This document shows positions 6,285-14,456 of a DNA stretch of 19,848 nt, in pieces. Every line of letters begins with the position of its first letter. Positions within the stretch are counted from its first letter, which is position 1. Under the pieces are notes generated by a model. The model saw only the letters and a list, made by a program, of their open reading frames with translations. It made no database searches and had not been told where the DNA came from. The stretch is from UMGS1933 sp051891435 (GTDB lineage: Bacteria > Bacillota > Clostridia > TANB77 > CAG-508): the NCBI GenBank assembly GCA_051891435.1, contig JBJFFE010000013.1:1-19848 (forward strand). The letters are read 5' to 3'. The position numbers and the translations under genes were made by a program.

Positions 6285-6390
6285 AAAAATATTACAAAAA
6301 TATTACAAAATTATTAAAAAAACATTACAACGCTTAAATTTGTTGTTTTTTATTACATTTTGTTGTAAAATAAAATTATTAAATTATAAA
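6285..6390 (+). promoter_or_regulatory. Presumed control region of the Tad-like operon with ATTACAA repeats
   Basis: ATTACAA occurs at 6291-6297, 6302-6308 and 6324-6330; the first two lie 11 nt apart, one helical turn, inside the direct repeat AATATTACAAAA. TTACAAC (6325-6331) and GTTGTAA (6362-6368) form an inverted pair. A poor promoter candidate is TTGTAA (6363-6368) with TATAAA (6385-6390) at 16 nt. The promoter itself is uncertain; the repeats are visible. Confidence 0.35.
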
Positions 6391-6407
6391 AAAATGGGGG
6401 AATAGTT

Positions 6408-7280
6408 ATGCCATCAAATCCAATACAAAGAAAAACGAGAAATTCATTCCTTTTAGGAATGTTAATAATGCTAATAATAGCAATAGCCGTAATTGCTATT
6501 TTATACTTTACAGTACTTTCAGATGTTATGGGAGATGTAAAAGAAACAGGAGAACTTACAGTTGCTTATAGATTAACTTCTGAAATTAAATCGGGGGAAG
6601 AAATTAAAAGTAATAAAGTAGAGCAGGTAAAATTACGTACAAGCGAATTACCACAAGACTATATTCCTGCTGGAACAAGTATAAATTCATATAAAAGTAA
6701 AGTGGATTTGAAAGCAGGAACGATATTAAGTGGAAGTTTATTATATCAAGATGAAATGGTTTCAAATTCTACAAGATTAATGGAATATAACATGCTAACA
6801 TTACCATCAACTTTAAGAGTAGGTGATTATATTGATGTTAGATTTACAATGCCAAGCGGACAAGATTATATTGTACTTTCAAAAAAACAAGTAATGAACA
6901 TACAAAATACTACAATTACATTATACTTAACTGAAGATGAAATTTTAATGATGAGTTCTGCAATAATTGAATCATATGTTATGAAAGCATCAAATCTTCA
7001 AGTCGTACAATATATAGAAGCTGGAATTCAGGAAGCTTCAACACCAACATATTCTGTAAATTCAGAAGTATATCAACTAATAATGAGCAATTCACAAAAA
7101 GGCATTAATATAGAAGACTATGCTAAAATAAATGCTAGTTATAATGCAGATTTAAGAAAAACTATAGAACAAGAATTGGGACAATATGCTGGAGCAGAAT
7201 TAACTAATATACAAGAGGGAATGACAGAACAAAAAAACACATCAATGGAATTATATTTATCAGGACTTGCAGGATATTAA
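6408..7280 (+). CDS. cpaB: CpaB/RcpC-like Tad pilus assembly protein (SAF domain)
   Basis: A 290-aa protein with a short basic cytoplasmic N-terminus, one membrane segment (about 16-38) and an extracytoplasmic part. Residues about 50-113 look like a SAF domain (SGEEIKSNKVEQVKL, then IPAGT and DLKAGTILSGSLL); residues about 125-200 match the CpaB/RcpC region (STLRVGDYIDVRFTMP, ITLYLTEDE). In Gram-negative Tad systems RcpC/CpaB works with the outer-membrane secretin; no secretin is present here, so in this monoderm it probably scaffolds the pilus at the membrane or wall. A C-terminal extension (about 205-290) is not recognised. ATG 6408 follows ATGGGGGAATAGTT. It is the first gene of the operon. 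Confidence 0.75.
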   Translation: MPSNPIQRKTRNSFLLGMLIMLIIAIAVIAILYFTVLSDVMGDVKETGELTVAYRLTSEIKSGEEIKSNKVEQVKLRTSELPQDYIPAGTSINSYKSKVDLKAGTILSGSLLYQDEMVSNSTRLMEYNMLTLPSTLRVGDYIDVRFTMPSGQDYIVLSKKQVMNIQNTTITLYLTEDEILMMSSAIIESYVMKASNLQVVQYIEAGIQEASTPTYSVNSEVYQLIMSNSQKGINIEDYAKINASYNADLRKTIEQELGQYAGAELTNIQEGMTEQKNTSMELYLSGLAGY

Positions 7281-7293
7281 GGGAGGAAATAAA

Positions 7294-7977
7294 TTGAAAA
7301 AAATAGGGTTTATAGGAGCATATGATAAAACCGATTTAATTTTATATGTAGCAAAAGTACTTACAGAAATGAACAACAAGGTTTTAGTTATAGATACTAC
7401 TATAACACAAAAGGCTAGATATATAGTTCCATGTATTGCTCCTAGCAAATGCTATGTAACAGAATATGAAAATTTCGATGTAGCAGTTGGATTTACTAAC
7501 ATAGAAGAAATAGAAAAATATTTAAGTGTGGATGAATTACCATATGATATTATTTTAATTGATATAGATGATAATACATATTTCAAAAAATTTAATATGA
7601 TGTCTGCAAATAAAAATTATTTTGTTACAGGTTTTGACAGTTATTCTTTAAAAAAAGGACTTGAAATAATAGGAAAAATGGAAGATAAGTTACTTATGAC
7701 TAAAATCCTATTTTCACAAGAAATGCTTGAAGAAGAGGATGACTATTTAAATTTTCTATCTTTCTACTATGCAGTAAGATGGGAAAACAAAAAAATATAT
7801 TTTCCATATGAAATTGGTGATAATTCAGCAATAATTGAAAATCAAAGAATAGCAAGAATTAGGTTTAAAAATTTGAGTGATACATATAAAGAAGGTTTAT
7901 ATAGTATATCTGAAGATATTTTATCAGATTCTAAAAAGAGCGAAATTAGAAAAATAATATTCAAAAGAGGAGAATAA
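7294..7977 (+). CDS. Degenerate ParA/MinD-fold protein, TadZ/CpaE-like (first of pair)
   Basis: A 227-aa soluble protein. The opening KKIGFIGAYDKTDLILYVAK and the strand VLVIDTT, then IILIDIDD, follow the order of a MinD/ParA SIMIBI fold, but the KGGxGKTT P-loop is replaced by GAYDKTD, so ATP binding is unlikely or altered. TadZ/CpaE proteins of Tad systems are known to be atypical ParA/MinD relatives that mark the site of assembly, and that is the best guess here. The start is TTG 7294, chosen because GGGAGG (7281-7286) sits 7 nt upstream; an in-frame TTG at 7267 lies inside the previous gene and has no such site. It begins right after the cpaB-like stop codon and is followed by a second protein of the same fold. 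Confidence 0.65.
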   Translation: MKKIGFIGAYDKTDLILYVAKVLTEMNNKVLVIDTTITQKARYIVPCIAPSKCYVTEYENFDVAVGFTNIEEIEKYLSVDELPYDIILIDIDDNTYFKKFNMMSANKNYFVTGFDSYSLKKGLEIIGKMEDKLLMTKILFSQEMLEEEDDYLNFLSFYYAVRWENKKIYFPYEIGDNSAIIENQRIARIRFKNLSDTYKEGLYSISEDILSDSKKSEIRKIIFKRGE

Positions 7978-7979
7978 TA

Positions 7980-8801
7980 ATGGCAATAATAACGTTTTGG
8001 AATGATGGCAAAGCAGAGACCAGTCAAAGTATGACATTAGCTGCAGTAGCTACAACTTTAGCCATAAATTATAATTATAAAATTTTAATGGTAAATACTA
8101 AACATAATGATAAATCACTAGAATATGCTTTTGAACCTAAAAATAGTATAAATAATGTCTTTACGAAAGGTAAACTAGATTTAGATACTGGGCTAAGTGG
8201 TGTGGCAAAAGCAATTATGAGTAATAAAACCTCTCCAGAAATTATTACTAATTATACAAAAATTATATTAAAAAACTTGGAATTGTTAACAGATAAAAAT
8301 GTAACAGAGGAGGATTTTGTTAGATACATAAAGTACATAAAAGAAATAATTAAATTAGCGAATAGATATTATGACATAGTACTAGTAGATTTAGAAGGAA
8401 GTATAGAAAATCAAGATATAAAGCAAATATTAGAACTTTCAAATGTTAATATCGTTACACTAGTTCAAAACATAAATGTAATAGACGAATTTATAGAGCA
8501 AAAAGCCCAAAATAACATTTTAAAAGAAGATAATGTATTAATATCTATTGGAAAGTATGATGAAAAATCAAAATTCACAATAAAAAATATATCAAAATAT
8601 ATAAAGCAAAAAAATGTATATAAAATTCCATATAACACAATGTTTGCAATGAACGCACCAGAAGGTAAAGTGGCAGATTATTTTGTGAAATTTAGAAAAG
8701 TAAATGGGACACACGTAAATGCACAATTTATAAATTCTGTTCGTGAAGAAACAGAAAAAATAATAAGCACTGTAAAGGAACAACAGAGAAGAATATATTA
8801 A
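7980..8801 (+). CDS. Degenerate ParA/MinD-fold protein, TadZ/CpaE-like (second of pair)
   Basis: A 273-aa soluble protein. The N-terminus FWNDGKAETSQSMTLAAVAT aligns by position with the ParA/MinD P-loop strand and helix, but the deviant Walker A signature lysines and the GKTT end are missing. KILMVNTKHND corresponds to the switch-I strand, and DIVLVDLEGS to the Walker B strand (usual form DYIIIDxxx). It is therefore a second TadZ/CpaE-like pseudo-ATPase next to the first. AGAGGAG (7966-7972) precedes ATG 7980, and only 2 nt separate it from the upstream stop. Whether the two form a heterodimer is an inference from adjacency. Confidence 0.65.
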   Translation: MAIITFWNDGKAETSQSMTLAAVATTLAINYNYKILMVNTKHNDKSLEYAFEPKNSINNVFTKGKLDLDTGLSGVAKAIMSNKTSPEIITNYTKIILKNLELLTDKNVTEEDFVRYIKYIKEIIKLANRYYDIVLVDLEGSIENQDIKQILELSNVNIVTLVQNINVIDEFIEQKAQNNILKEDNVLISIGKYDEKSKFTIKNISKYIKQKNVYKIPYNTMFAMNAPEGKVADYFVKFRKVNGTHVNAQFINSVREETEKIISTVKEQQRRIY

Positions 8802-8815
8802 AGGAGAAACTTGAG

Positions 8816-10783
8816 ATGATTAATAGTGTAATAAATGTATGCTTAATGCTTTTAGTAATAATCATTGTAATGATTATTGTTAAATATAGTATCGACAAAA
8901 AGAAAAAAGACACCCCTGAAGAGCAAGAAATAAAAGATGATAAAATATATACAATTGACGCTATGATAGCTTTTGTTAAACAAAGACTAGATGAAATTAC
9001 AAAAGTTAACTTATATGATATTGGTTTATCAGAAGAAGAATTAAAAAGAAGAAAAGCAAAAAAATATGAACTTAGAAAAGCACTAAAAGGATGTACATAT
9101 GGTGATGTAAATGACAAAAAATATATTAAAGAACTTATATATGATTTACTATATAAAGAGTATGGAGTAAATGAAACAAATATTTCAAATGCAATTCCAT
9201 TTGACACACCATCATTATTAACAGCTCAAGATAAGTTTGATATAATTCTGTTTATGTATAAAAAAGACTTTGGATATGAAGCATTAACACAAATGATAAA
9301 AAAATATAACTTAGCAACACTAAAATACATAGATGGAGAAACAAAACCATCATACGTAATAACAGCAGACGAAATAAACAATATATATAATGAAGAAAAT
9401 TTTGACTTAGCTTTTTCAGATAAATTAAATGTTGTAGTACAAAGAATATATCAACATTATAAGGGCTATAGTAGTATTGATGAAATAAGAGATATGAATA
9501 TAGATGGTGTATCTGGTGGTGTATCAGGACTCCCAGAAAGCTTCTTAAGCCAAGTTGCACAAACAGATAGCGACTATTTAGGACAAATAAACGAGAGAAA
9601 AGTTCCTAGAGCATGTGACAGTATATGGATATTCTTCCAAGGTAAATCAATAAGACTTGCATTCCTTTCTTTTGGAAAAGAAAGTGAACTAAAAAGGGTT
9701 TGCCAAAACATATACAAATATAACAATCCAGGACAATTATCAGACTCAAATGGATTTAAAATTAATGAAATGAAAGATGGTTCACGTGTTGTTGTTGTAA
9801 GACCATCAATGTCAGAAACATGGGCATTCTTTGTAAGAAAGTTCGACGTAAAAAGAGCAACATTAGAACAATTAATTACAGTACCAGGAAAAGAAAATGC
9901 AATTGACCTTTTAAAATTCTTAGTAAAAGGTGCAAGAGTTATATCTTTAACAGGTGAACAAGGTTGTGGTAAAACAACAATGCTTATGGGTATGATAGAA
10001 AACATATACGAAACAATGAACATAAGGGTTCAAGAAACTGCTTTCGAGTTACACTTAAGAAAGATATATCCTACAAGAAACATATTATCTTTTAGAGAAA
10101 CAGAAACGGTTTCTGGACAAATGGGATTAGACGTACAAAAGAAAACAGATGGTAGTGTTAACATCATAGGTGAGGTTGCAACTGACCCAGTTGCATCTTG
10201 GATGATTCAAGCAGCGCAGGTTGCATCTAAATTCACATTGTTTACGCACCATGCTAAAACATTTCCTAACCTAGTAACAGCACTTAGAAACTCAATGTTA
10301 AGAACTGGCGTGTTTACAGATGAAAAAACAGCAGAAGAACAAGTTATACAAGTATTAAACTTTGATGTACACTTAGTAAAAGATTTTAGAGGAAGAAGAT
10401 ACATAGAAAGGGTTACAGAGTGTATACCAATAGAACAAAAAAATGAATATGTTTTTGAACATAAAGCAAATGAAAACATGGAAGAAAAATTCGATAGATT
10501 TATTGACAATACAACGAAATATTTTGCAAAAACAACTAACAAAGAACTATATAAATATGTTAATATAATGGAATATCATAATGACGAATATGTTATTACA
10601 AATAAAATATCAGATGACAACATAAGAGAAATGAGAAATAACATGAATGAAGCCGATGCAGAAGAATTTGATAAATTTATTGAAAGAAACTGGGGAAAAT
10701 CACAAAAAGAACCAGTACTAGTAGGAAATGATGCCATTGTCGTTCCTACGAAAAAGAGAGGCAGAAAACCGAAAGCAAATTAG
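8816..10783 (+). CDS. TadA/CpaF-like secretion ATPase with N-terminal membrane anchor
   Basis: A 655-aa member of the type II/IV secretion (GspE/PilT/VirB11) ATPase superfamily, closest in style to TadA/CpaF, which powers pilin assembly. Walker A is GEQGCGKTT (380-388); the Walker B region is VNIIGEVATD (448-457), where the usual GEVRG reads GEVAT; the His box is FTLFTHHAKT (473-482, usual form TIHANS). Unlike typical soluble TadA it begins with a hydrophobic segment (about 6-25) followed by KKKK, suggesting a membrane anchor. The region about 45-330 is the N-terminal domain, and the C-terminal tail ends KKRGRKPKAN, a basic AT-hook-like stretch of unknown meaning. AAGGAG (8801-8806) overlaps the end of the previous gene and sets ATG 8816. 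Confidence 0.85.
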   Translation: MINSVINVCLMLLVIIIVMIIVKYSIDKKKKDTPEEQEIKDDKIYTIDAMIAFVKQRLDEITKVNLYDIGLSEEELKRRKAKKYELRKALKGCTYGDVNDKKYIKELIYDLLYKEYGVNETNISNAIPFDTPSLLTAQDKFDIILFMYKKDFGYEALTQMIKKYNLATLKYIDGETKPSYVITADEINNIYNEENFDLAFSDKLNVVVQRIYQHYKGYSSIDEIRDMNIDGVSGGVSGLPESFLSQVAQTDSDYLGQINERKVPRACDSIWIFFQGKSIRLAFLSFGKESELKRVCQNIYKYNNPGQLSDSNGFKINEMKDGSRVVVVRPSMSETWAFFVRKFDVKRATLEQLITVPGKENAIDLLKFLVKGARVISLTGEQGCGKTTMLMGMIENIYETMNIRVQETAFELHLRKIYPTRNILSFRETETVSGQMGLDVQKKTDGSVNIIGEVATDPVASWMIQAAQVASKFTLFTHHAKTFPNLVTALRNSMLRTGVFTDEKTAEEQVIQVLNFDVHLVKDFRGRRYIERVTECIPIEQKNEYVFEHKANENMEEKFDRFIDNTTKYFAKTTNKELYKYVNIMEYHNDEYVITNKISDDNIREMRNNMNEADAEEFDKFIERNWGKSQKEPVLVGNDAIVVPTKKRGRKPKAN

Positions 10784-10807
10784 CAAATGAAAAAAGAGGT
10801 GAAATAA

Positions 10808-12883
10808 GTGTCAGACAAAATTTTATACTATATAATTGGAATAGCAGGTGGAGCATTTTTAGTAGTACTAATTACATACTTTATGCTACAAAAACGACTA
10901 GACAAAGCAGACATGAAGCGTATTAAACAATTAAGAGAAGGAACAAAGGAAAACACTTTTTCTCCAGACGTAATGTATCAAAAACTATATTTAATATTTA
11001 AAAAAATTCCATTTATACATAGATACTTATTAAAAATAAGAAGAAAATTAGAAATTATATATATGCAAGATGAATATAAAACAAGAAGACAAGCAGCAAA
11101 AACGATGACACAAGCACTACTAATTATAATTCCAATAACATTAGTAATAATTTTACTTACAAAAGATGATAAACTATTATTAGTAATACTATTACTATTT
11201 GAAGCATTTTTAATAGAAACAATAATAACAGGAAAAATAGATAAATTAGACACAAAAATTCTAAAACAACAAATAGACTTCTTTGCAGAAATAAGACATG
11301 CATATAATGAATACAACATGGTAGAAGAAGCAATATATGAGGTTTCACAAAATGATGAACTAGAGGTTTCAAGACAAGGTGAAAAAATATACGAAATATT
11401 AATATCGGATGACCCAGAAACAGAACTAGAAAAATATTATGATGTAGCCCCAAATTCATATTTAAAAGAATTTGCTGGAATATCATATCTTACAAAAGAA
11501 TTTGGAGATAGAACAGTAGATGGGGCATCATTGTACCTAAAAAATTTAAATAATATAACACAAGAAATGCAACTAGAAATTTTAAAAAGAGATAAATTAG
11601 ACTATGTATTCCAAAGTTTATCATTTATTTCTATAGTACCAGTACTATTTCTAACACCATTAAAAAATTGGGCAATAAGTAGCTTCTCGTTTACATCTCA
11701 GTTCTATAATGGTAAAGGTGGATTAATTGTAGAAATATTGCTATTAATATTAACATTTATTTCATACCTATTAATTAGAAAAATAAAAGATACTGGTAGT
11801 ATAAAGGATGAATATAAAGATCAGAACAAAGTTTGGCAAATGAAACTATATAAAAAAGAATTTATAAAACCAATAGTAGATATGTTTATACCAAACAAAA
11901 AAAGCAAGGAATACAGAAAAAATGTTAAACTAATGAAAGAAGCAGCAACAAAGCAAAAAATGGAAACATTATATATAAATAGAATTTGTATATGCATATT
12001 GACATTCTTAGTATCAATATTTTTCTTTAATCTTATACATAAAGTGGCTATAAATTATATATATACCCAGCCAGTTGCAGATTATGATATGATTAGTGGA
12101 TTATCAGAAGCTGATACTATCGAAGGAATGAAAAAAAGAGAAATATACAATAAATTCTTAGACAAGCTGAAAGGAAGAAGCAATATAAAAATAGAAGAGG
12201 TAAGAAGAACAGTTGCTCAATCTGTAGAATATAAAGATGCAACAGATGCAGAGATTGATGAGGTAACAGAGCAAATTTTTGACGAATTAAAAATAGTTAA
12301 TAATGAAAGCTTTAAGTGGTTTGAACTATTACTTGCATGTGCTTTCGCTTGGATGGGATATCAAGCACCTATATGGATGTTATTCTTCCAAAAAATACTT
12401 AGAAAACTAGAAATGGAAAATGAAGTAATGCAGTTCCAAACAATAATAACAATGCTTATGAAAATAGAAAGAGTAAATGTAGAAATAATATTAGAATGGC
12501 TAGAAAGATATTCTAATATATTTAAAGAGCCGATAACAAAATGTGTAAACAACTATGAAGCAGGAGCTTGGGAAGCATTAGAAGAATTAAAAAATGACAT
12601 AGCATTTCCACAGTTGATAAGGCTAGTTGAAAGTATGCAAGCAGCAGTAGAAAAAATACCAATAGAAAAGGCCTTTGAAGAACTAGATAATGAAAGAGAA
12701 TATTACCAAGCAAAAAGAGAAGAATCAAATAACAGATTAATATCAAGAAAAGGACTAATTGGAAAAGTAATAGGCTTTGCACCAATGGTTTGCGTATTTG
12801 TTGGTTACTTAATAGTACCACTTGTATTTATAGGATTAAGCAGTATGACACAAAGCTTCTCTACGATGTCAACAATGTATTAA
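10808..12883 (+). CDS. TadB-TadC-like fused pilus assembly platform protein
   Basis: A 691-aa polytopic membrane protein with about eight predicted segments (roughly 6-28, 101-118, 123-141, 268-287, 305-323, 393-412, 503-527, 652-678). Two soluble helical regions resemble the T2SSF cytoplasmic domain: about 150-267 and about 535-650, each preceding a membrane segment near a Pro-containing SIVPVLF or APMVCVFVGYLIVP stretch. Normal TadB and TadC are each about 300 aa with one such domain, so this looks like a natural fusion of the two. A 90-residue charged insert (413-502) between segments has no counterpart I recognise. The start is GTG 10808, with AGAGGTG just upstream. It should sit in the membrane above the TadA-like ATPase. 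Confidence 0.75.
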   Translation: MSDKILYYIIGIAGGAFLVVLITYFMLQKRLDKADMKRIKQLREGTKENTFSPDVMYQKLYLIFKKIPFIHRYLLKIRRKLEIIYMQDEYKTRRQAAKTMTQALLIIIPITLVIILLTKDDKLLLVILLLFEAFLIETIITGKIDKLDTKILKQQIDFFAEIRHAYNEYNMVEEAIYEVSQNDELEVSRQGEKIYEILISDDPETELEKYYDVAPNSYLKEFAGISYLTKEFGDRTVDGASLYLKNLNNITQEMQLEILKRDKLDYVFQSLSFISIVPVLFLTPLKNWAISSFSFTSQFYNGKGGLIVEILLLILTFISYLLIRKIKDTGSIKDEYKDQNKVWQMKLYKKEFIKPIVDMFIPNKKSKEYRKNVKLMKEAATKQKMETLYINRICICILTFLVSIFFFNLIHKVAINYIYTQPVADYDMISGLSEADTIEGMKKREIYNKFLDKLKGRSNIKIEEVRRTVAQSVEYKDATDAEIDEVTEQIFDELKIVNNESFKWFELLLACAFAWMGYQAPIWMLFFQKILRKLEMENEVMQFQTIITMLMKIERVNVEIILEWLERYSNIFKEPITKCVNNYEAGAWEALEELKNDIAFPQLIRLVESMQAAVEKIPIEKAFEELDNEREYYQAKREESNNRLISRKGLIGKVIGFAPMVCVFVGYLIVPLVFIGLSSMTQSFSTMSTMY

Positions 12884-12884
12884 T

Positions 12885-12919
12885 TTAGAAGTTAGAGGTT
12901 AGAACTTAGAGATTAGAAA
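12885..12919. repeat. Degenerate 7-nt tandem repeat (5 units)
   Basis: Five consecutive heptamers TTAGAAG, TTAGAGG, TTAGAAC, TTAGAGA, TTAGAAA follow directly after the platform-gene stop codon and run into a GC-rich palindrome. It is the only short tandem repeat seen in the window. Its role is unknown. Confidence 0.7.
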
Positions 12920-12920
12920 T

Positions 12921-12949
12921 GTAGGGAACGACGCCCTCGTCGTTCCTAA
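12921..12949. repeat. GC-rich palindromic repeat between platform and pilin genes
   Basis: GGAACGACG (12925-12933), loop CCCT, CGTCGTTCC (12938-12946): a perfect 9-bp hairpin beginning GTAGGG like the copies at 1276 and 13388. It lies between the assembly-machine genes and the pilin-like genes, where it may act as an mRNA processing or stability element. Confidence 0.7.
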
Positions 12950-12971
12950 AGTGCAAAAAAAGGAGAAAATT

Positions 12972-13358
12972 ATGGAAAACGCATCAAAAGCCTTGATAAT
13001 AGCAGGTGGAATATTAATAGCAATAATAATATTAACAATGTTTATTATGATGTTTAATAGAATGACAAGCATACAAAAAACACAAGAAGAAAAAACGAAA
13101 ATGGAACAATTAGCGGCATTTAATGCAGAGTATGAGGCATATAATAAAAGTCAAATGTATGGAGCAGATGTAATAACACTAAAAAATAAAGTAAATGAAA
13201 ATAATATAAATAATCCAAGTAATCAAATAATATTAAGCCTTCCGGAAGAGTTTGATGAATTAGAGCAAGATGAATTATTAAAGAGAAGATTTAAATGCAC
13301 AAGGATGGAATATGATGCTTCAGGAAGAGTAAGTAAAATAACAATAGAACCTGTTTAA
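12972..13358 (+). CDS. Leaderless pilin-like protein, MENA family, member 1
   Basis: A 128-aa single-TM protein starting MENASKALIIAGGILIAI, hydrophobic from about residue 6 to 28, then a charged helix and a globular end. It shares two segments with later members: FNAEYEAY...YGAD...NKVNENN (about 50-78) and FKCTRMEYDASGRVSKI near the C-terminus. The topology is that of a type IV pilin, but there is no basic leader and no G|xxxxE cleavage site; the conserved block begins at Met1. ATG 12972 is chosen because AAAGGAG lies just upstream; an in-frame GTG at 12951 falls before that site. Function inferred as pilin or pseudopilin from topology and position after the platform gene. Confidence 0.65.
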   Translation: MENASKALIIAGGILIAIIILTMFIMMFNRMTSIQKTQEEKTKMEQLAAFNAEYEAYNKSQMYGADVITLKNKVNENNINNPSNQIILSLPEEFDELEQDELLKRRFKCTRMEYDASGRVSKITIEPV

Positions 13359-13387
13359 GATTATAGTGATTGAGAAATTGGGAAACG

Positions 13388-13417
13388 TAGGGGTCGCAGT
13401 CCTCGGCGACCCGTAAT
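13388..13417. repeat. GC-rich palindromic repeat, second CCTCGGCGACCC copy
   Basis: GGGTCGC (13391-13397) pairs with GCGACCC (13406-13412) around AGTCCTCG. It opens GTAGGGG and ends CCTCGGCGACCCGTAATA, matching the copy near 101-126. It sits just upstream of the ribosome binding site of the second pilin-like gene. Confidence 0.7.
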
Positions 13418-13437
13418 AAAAAAATAAGGAGGATCTT

Positions 13438-13836
13438 ATGGAAAATGCAACTAAAGCCTTATTAATAGCAGGAGGAGTATTAATAGCAATAATAATATTA
13501 ACAATAGGTGTAACATTATATTCAATGTACTCTAATCAATCAAAGGAATATAACCAAATAATTACAACAACAGAAATACAAAAATTTAATAGTAAATTTG
13601 ATGCATACGTGGGAAGAACAGATATAACAGCTCAAGAGGTAGTATCTGTAGTAAATTTAGCAAAAGAATATAATGATATAGTAACAATTAAGTTAGAAGG
13701 CAGCATATTGAAATTTAACACAATAACACCAGAACAATTTATTAAACAAAATTTAGATGAAACTTTTTCCTGCCAAAATCCAGAATATGATAGTGAAACA
13801 GGAAAAATAACACGGGATAAGATTTACAAGGAATAG
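13438..13836 (+). CDS. Leaderless pilin-like protein, MENA family, member 2
   Basis: A 132-aa protein starting MENATKALLIAGGVLIAI, with one membrane helix (about 6-28) and a soluble C-terminal part. FNSKFDAYVG (about 53-62) and the following V-x-x-V-x-x-A-x-x-YN stretch match member 5; FSCQNPEYDSETGKI near the end matches members 1 and 3. The shared single Cys in FxC is conserved in three members. ATG 13438 follows AAGGAGGATCTT. It is inferred to be a pilus or pseudopilus subunit. Confidence 0.65.
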   Translation: MENATKALLIAGGVLIAIIILTIGVTLYSMYSNQSKEYNQIITTTEIQKFNSKFDAYVGRTDITAQEVVSVVNLAKEYNDIVTIKLEGSILKFNTITPEQFIKQNLDETFSCQNPEYDSETGKITRDKIYKE

Positions 13837-13919
13837 TTAACTAAAAAAACTATAAAAAGTAAAAAAAATATTGCAAAAAAAGTAGAAAAATATTATAATT
13901 AAAGGAGAAGTGTTGAAAA

Positions 13920-14354
13920 ATGAAAAAATTATTAGCTGTATTAATTATTCTATTTTTAATAATAATTTTTTCAATATACGCTTTAAAAATAAATAAAGAG
14001 AGTAGTAAAAGAGCCTTAGAAAAATATAATAATGAATATGAATTTTATTTAAATAAAACAATTTATGGGGCAGATTTAGCAACAATTATAAATAAAGTTA
14101 TAAATTTAAATGAAAGCAACAAAGTGCAAAAAGACGAAAAAAATTACTATATAGAAAATGAAGAAAACTCAATAAAAATAGAAATAAAAATGTCACTTAC
14201 AGAAAAAACATACCCAATGGAAGAAATATATAACAAAAATACAGCAGAATTTGTAAAGTATTTTAATGTAATAGAATTCAAATGTACAAGCATAGAATAC
14301 CATAAAGAAACAGGGAAAATAAGCAAAATGTTCTTTGAACAAGTAGAAAAATAG
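13920..14354 (+). CDS. Divergent pilin-like protein without the MENA start (member 3)
   Basis: A 144-aa protein with a basic N-terminus (MKKLLAVLIILF) and one membrane segment (about 4-23). Its soluble part clearly matches member 1: YNNEYEFYLNKTIYGAD then INKVINLNE, and FKCTSIEYHKETGKISK near the C-terminus. The N-terminal MENA block has been replaced by an ordinary signal-anchor type start, so it may be anchored or secreted differently from its neighbours. ATG 13920 follows AAAGGAGAAG; spacing is a little long. Confidence 0.6.
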   Translation: MKKLLAVLIILFLIIIFSIYALKINKESSKRALEKYNNEYEFYLNKTIYGADLATIINKVINLNESNKVQKDEKNYYIENEENSIKIEIKMSLTEKTYPMEEIYNKNTAEFVKYFNVIEFKCTSIEYHKETGKISKMFFEQVEK

Positions 14355-14456
14355 TAGTGGGAGCATGATTGCACCACATATAAAAATTGTTATTAACTTT
14401 TAGAATGGGTTAATTCTAAAGAATAATAAAAAATAATTTCAAAGGAGGAAAATATT

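Noticed and set aside
13871..13899. TTGCAA-17-TATAAT promoter before the third pilin-like gene
   Set aside because: Hexamers and spacing are good, but transcription would start at about 13906, inside the ribosome binding site, so it probably does not drive this gene. It could be chance in AT-rich DNA.
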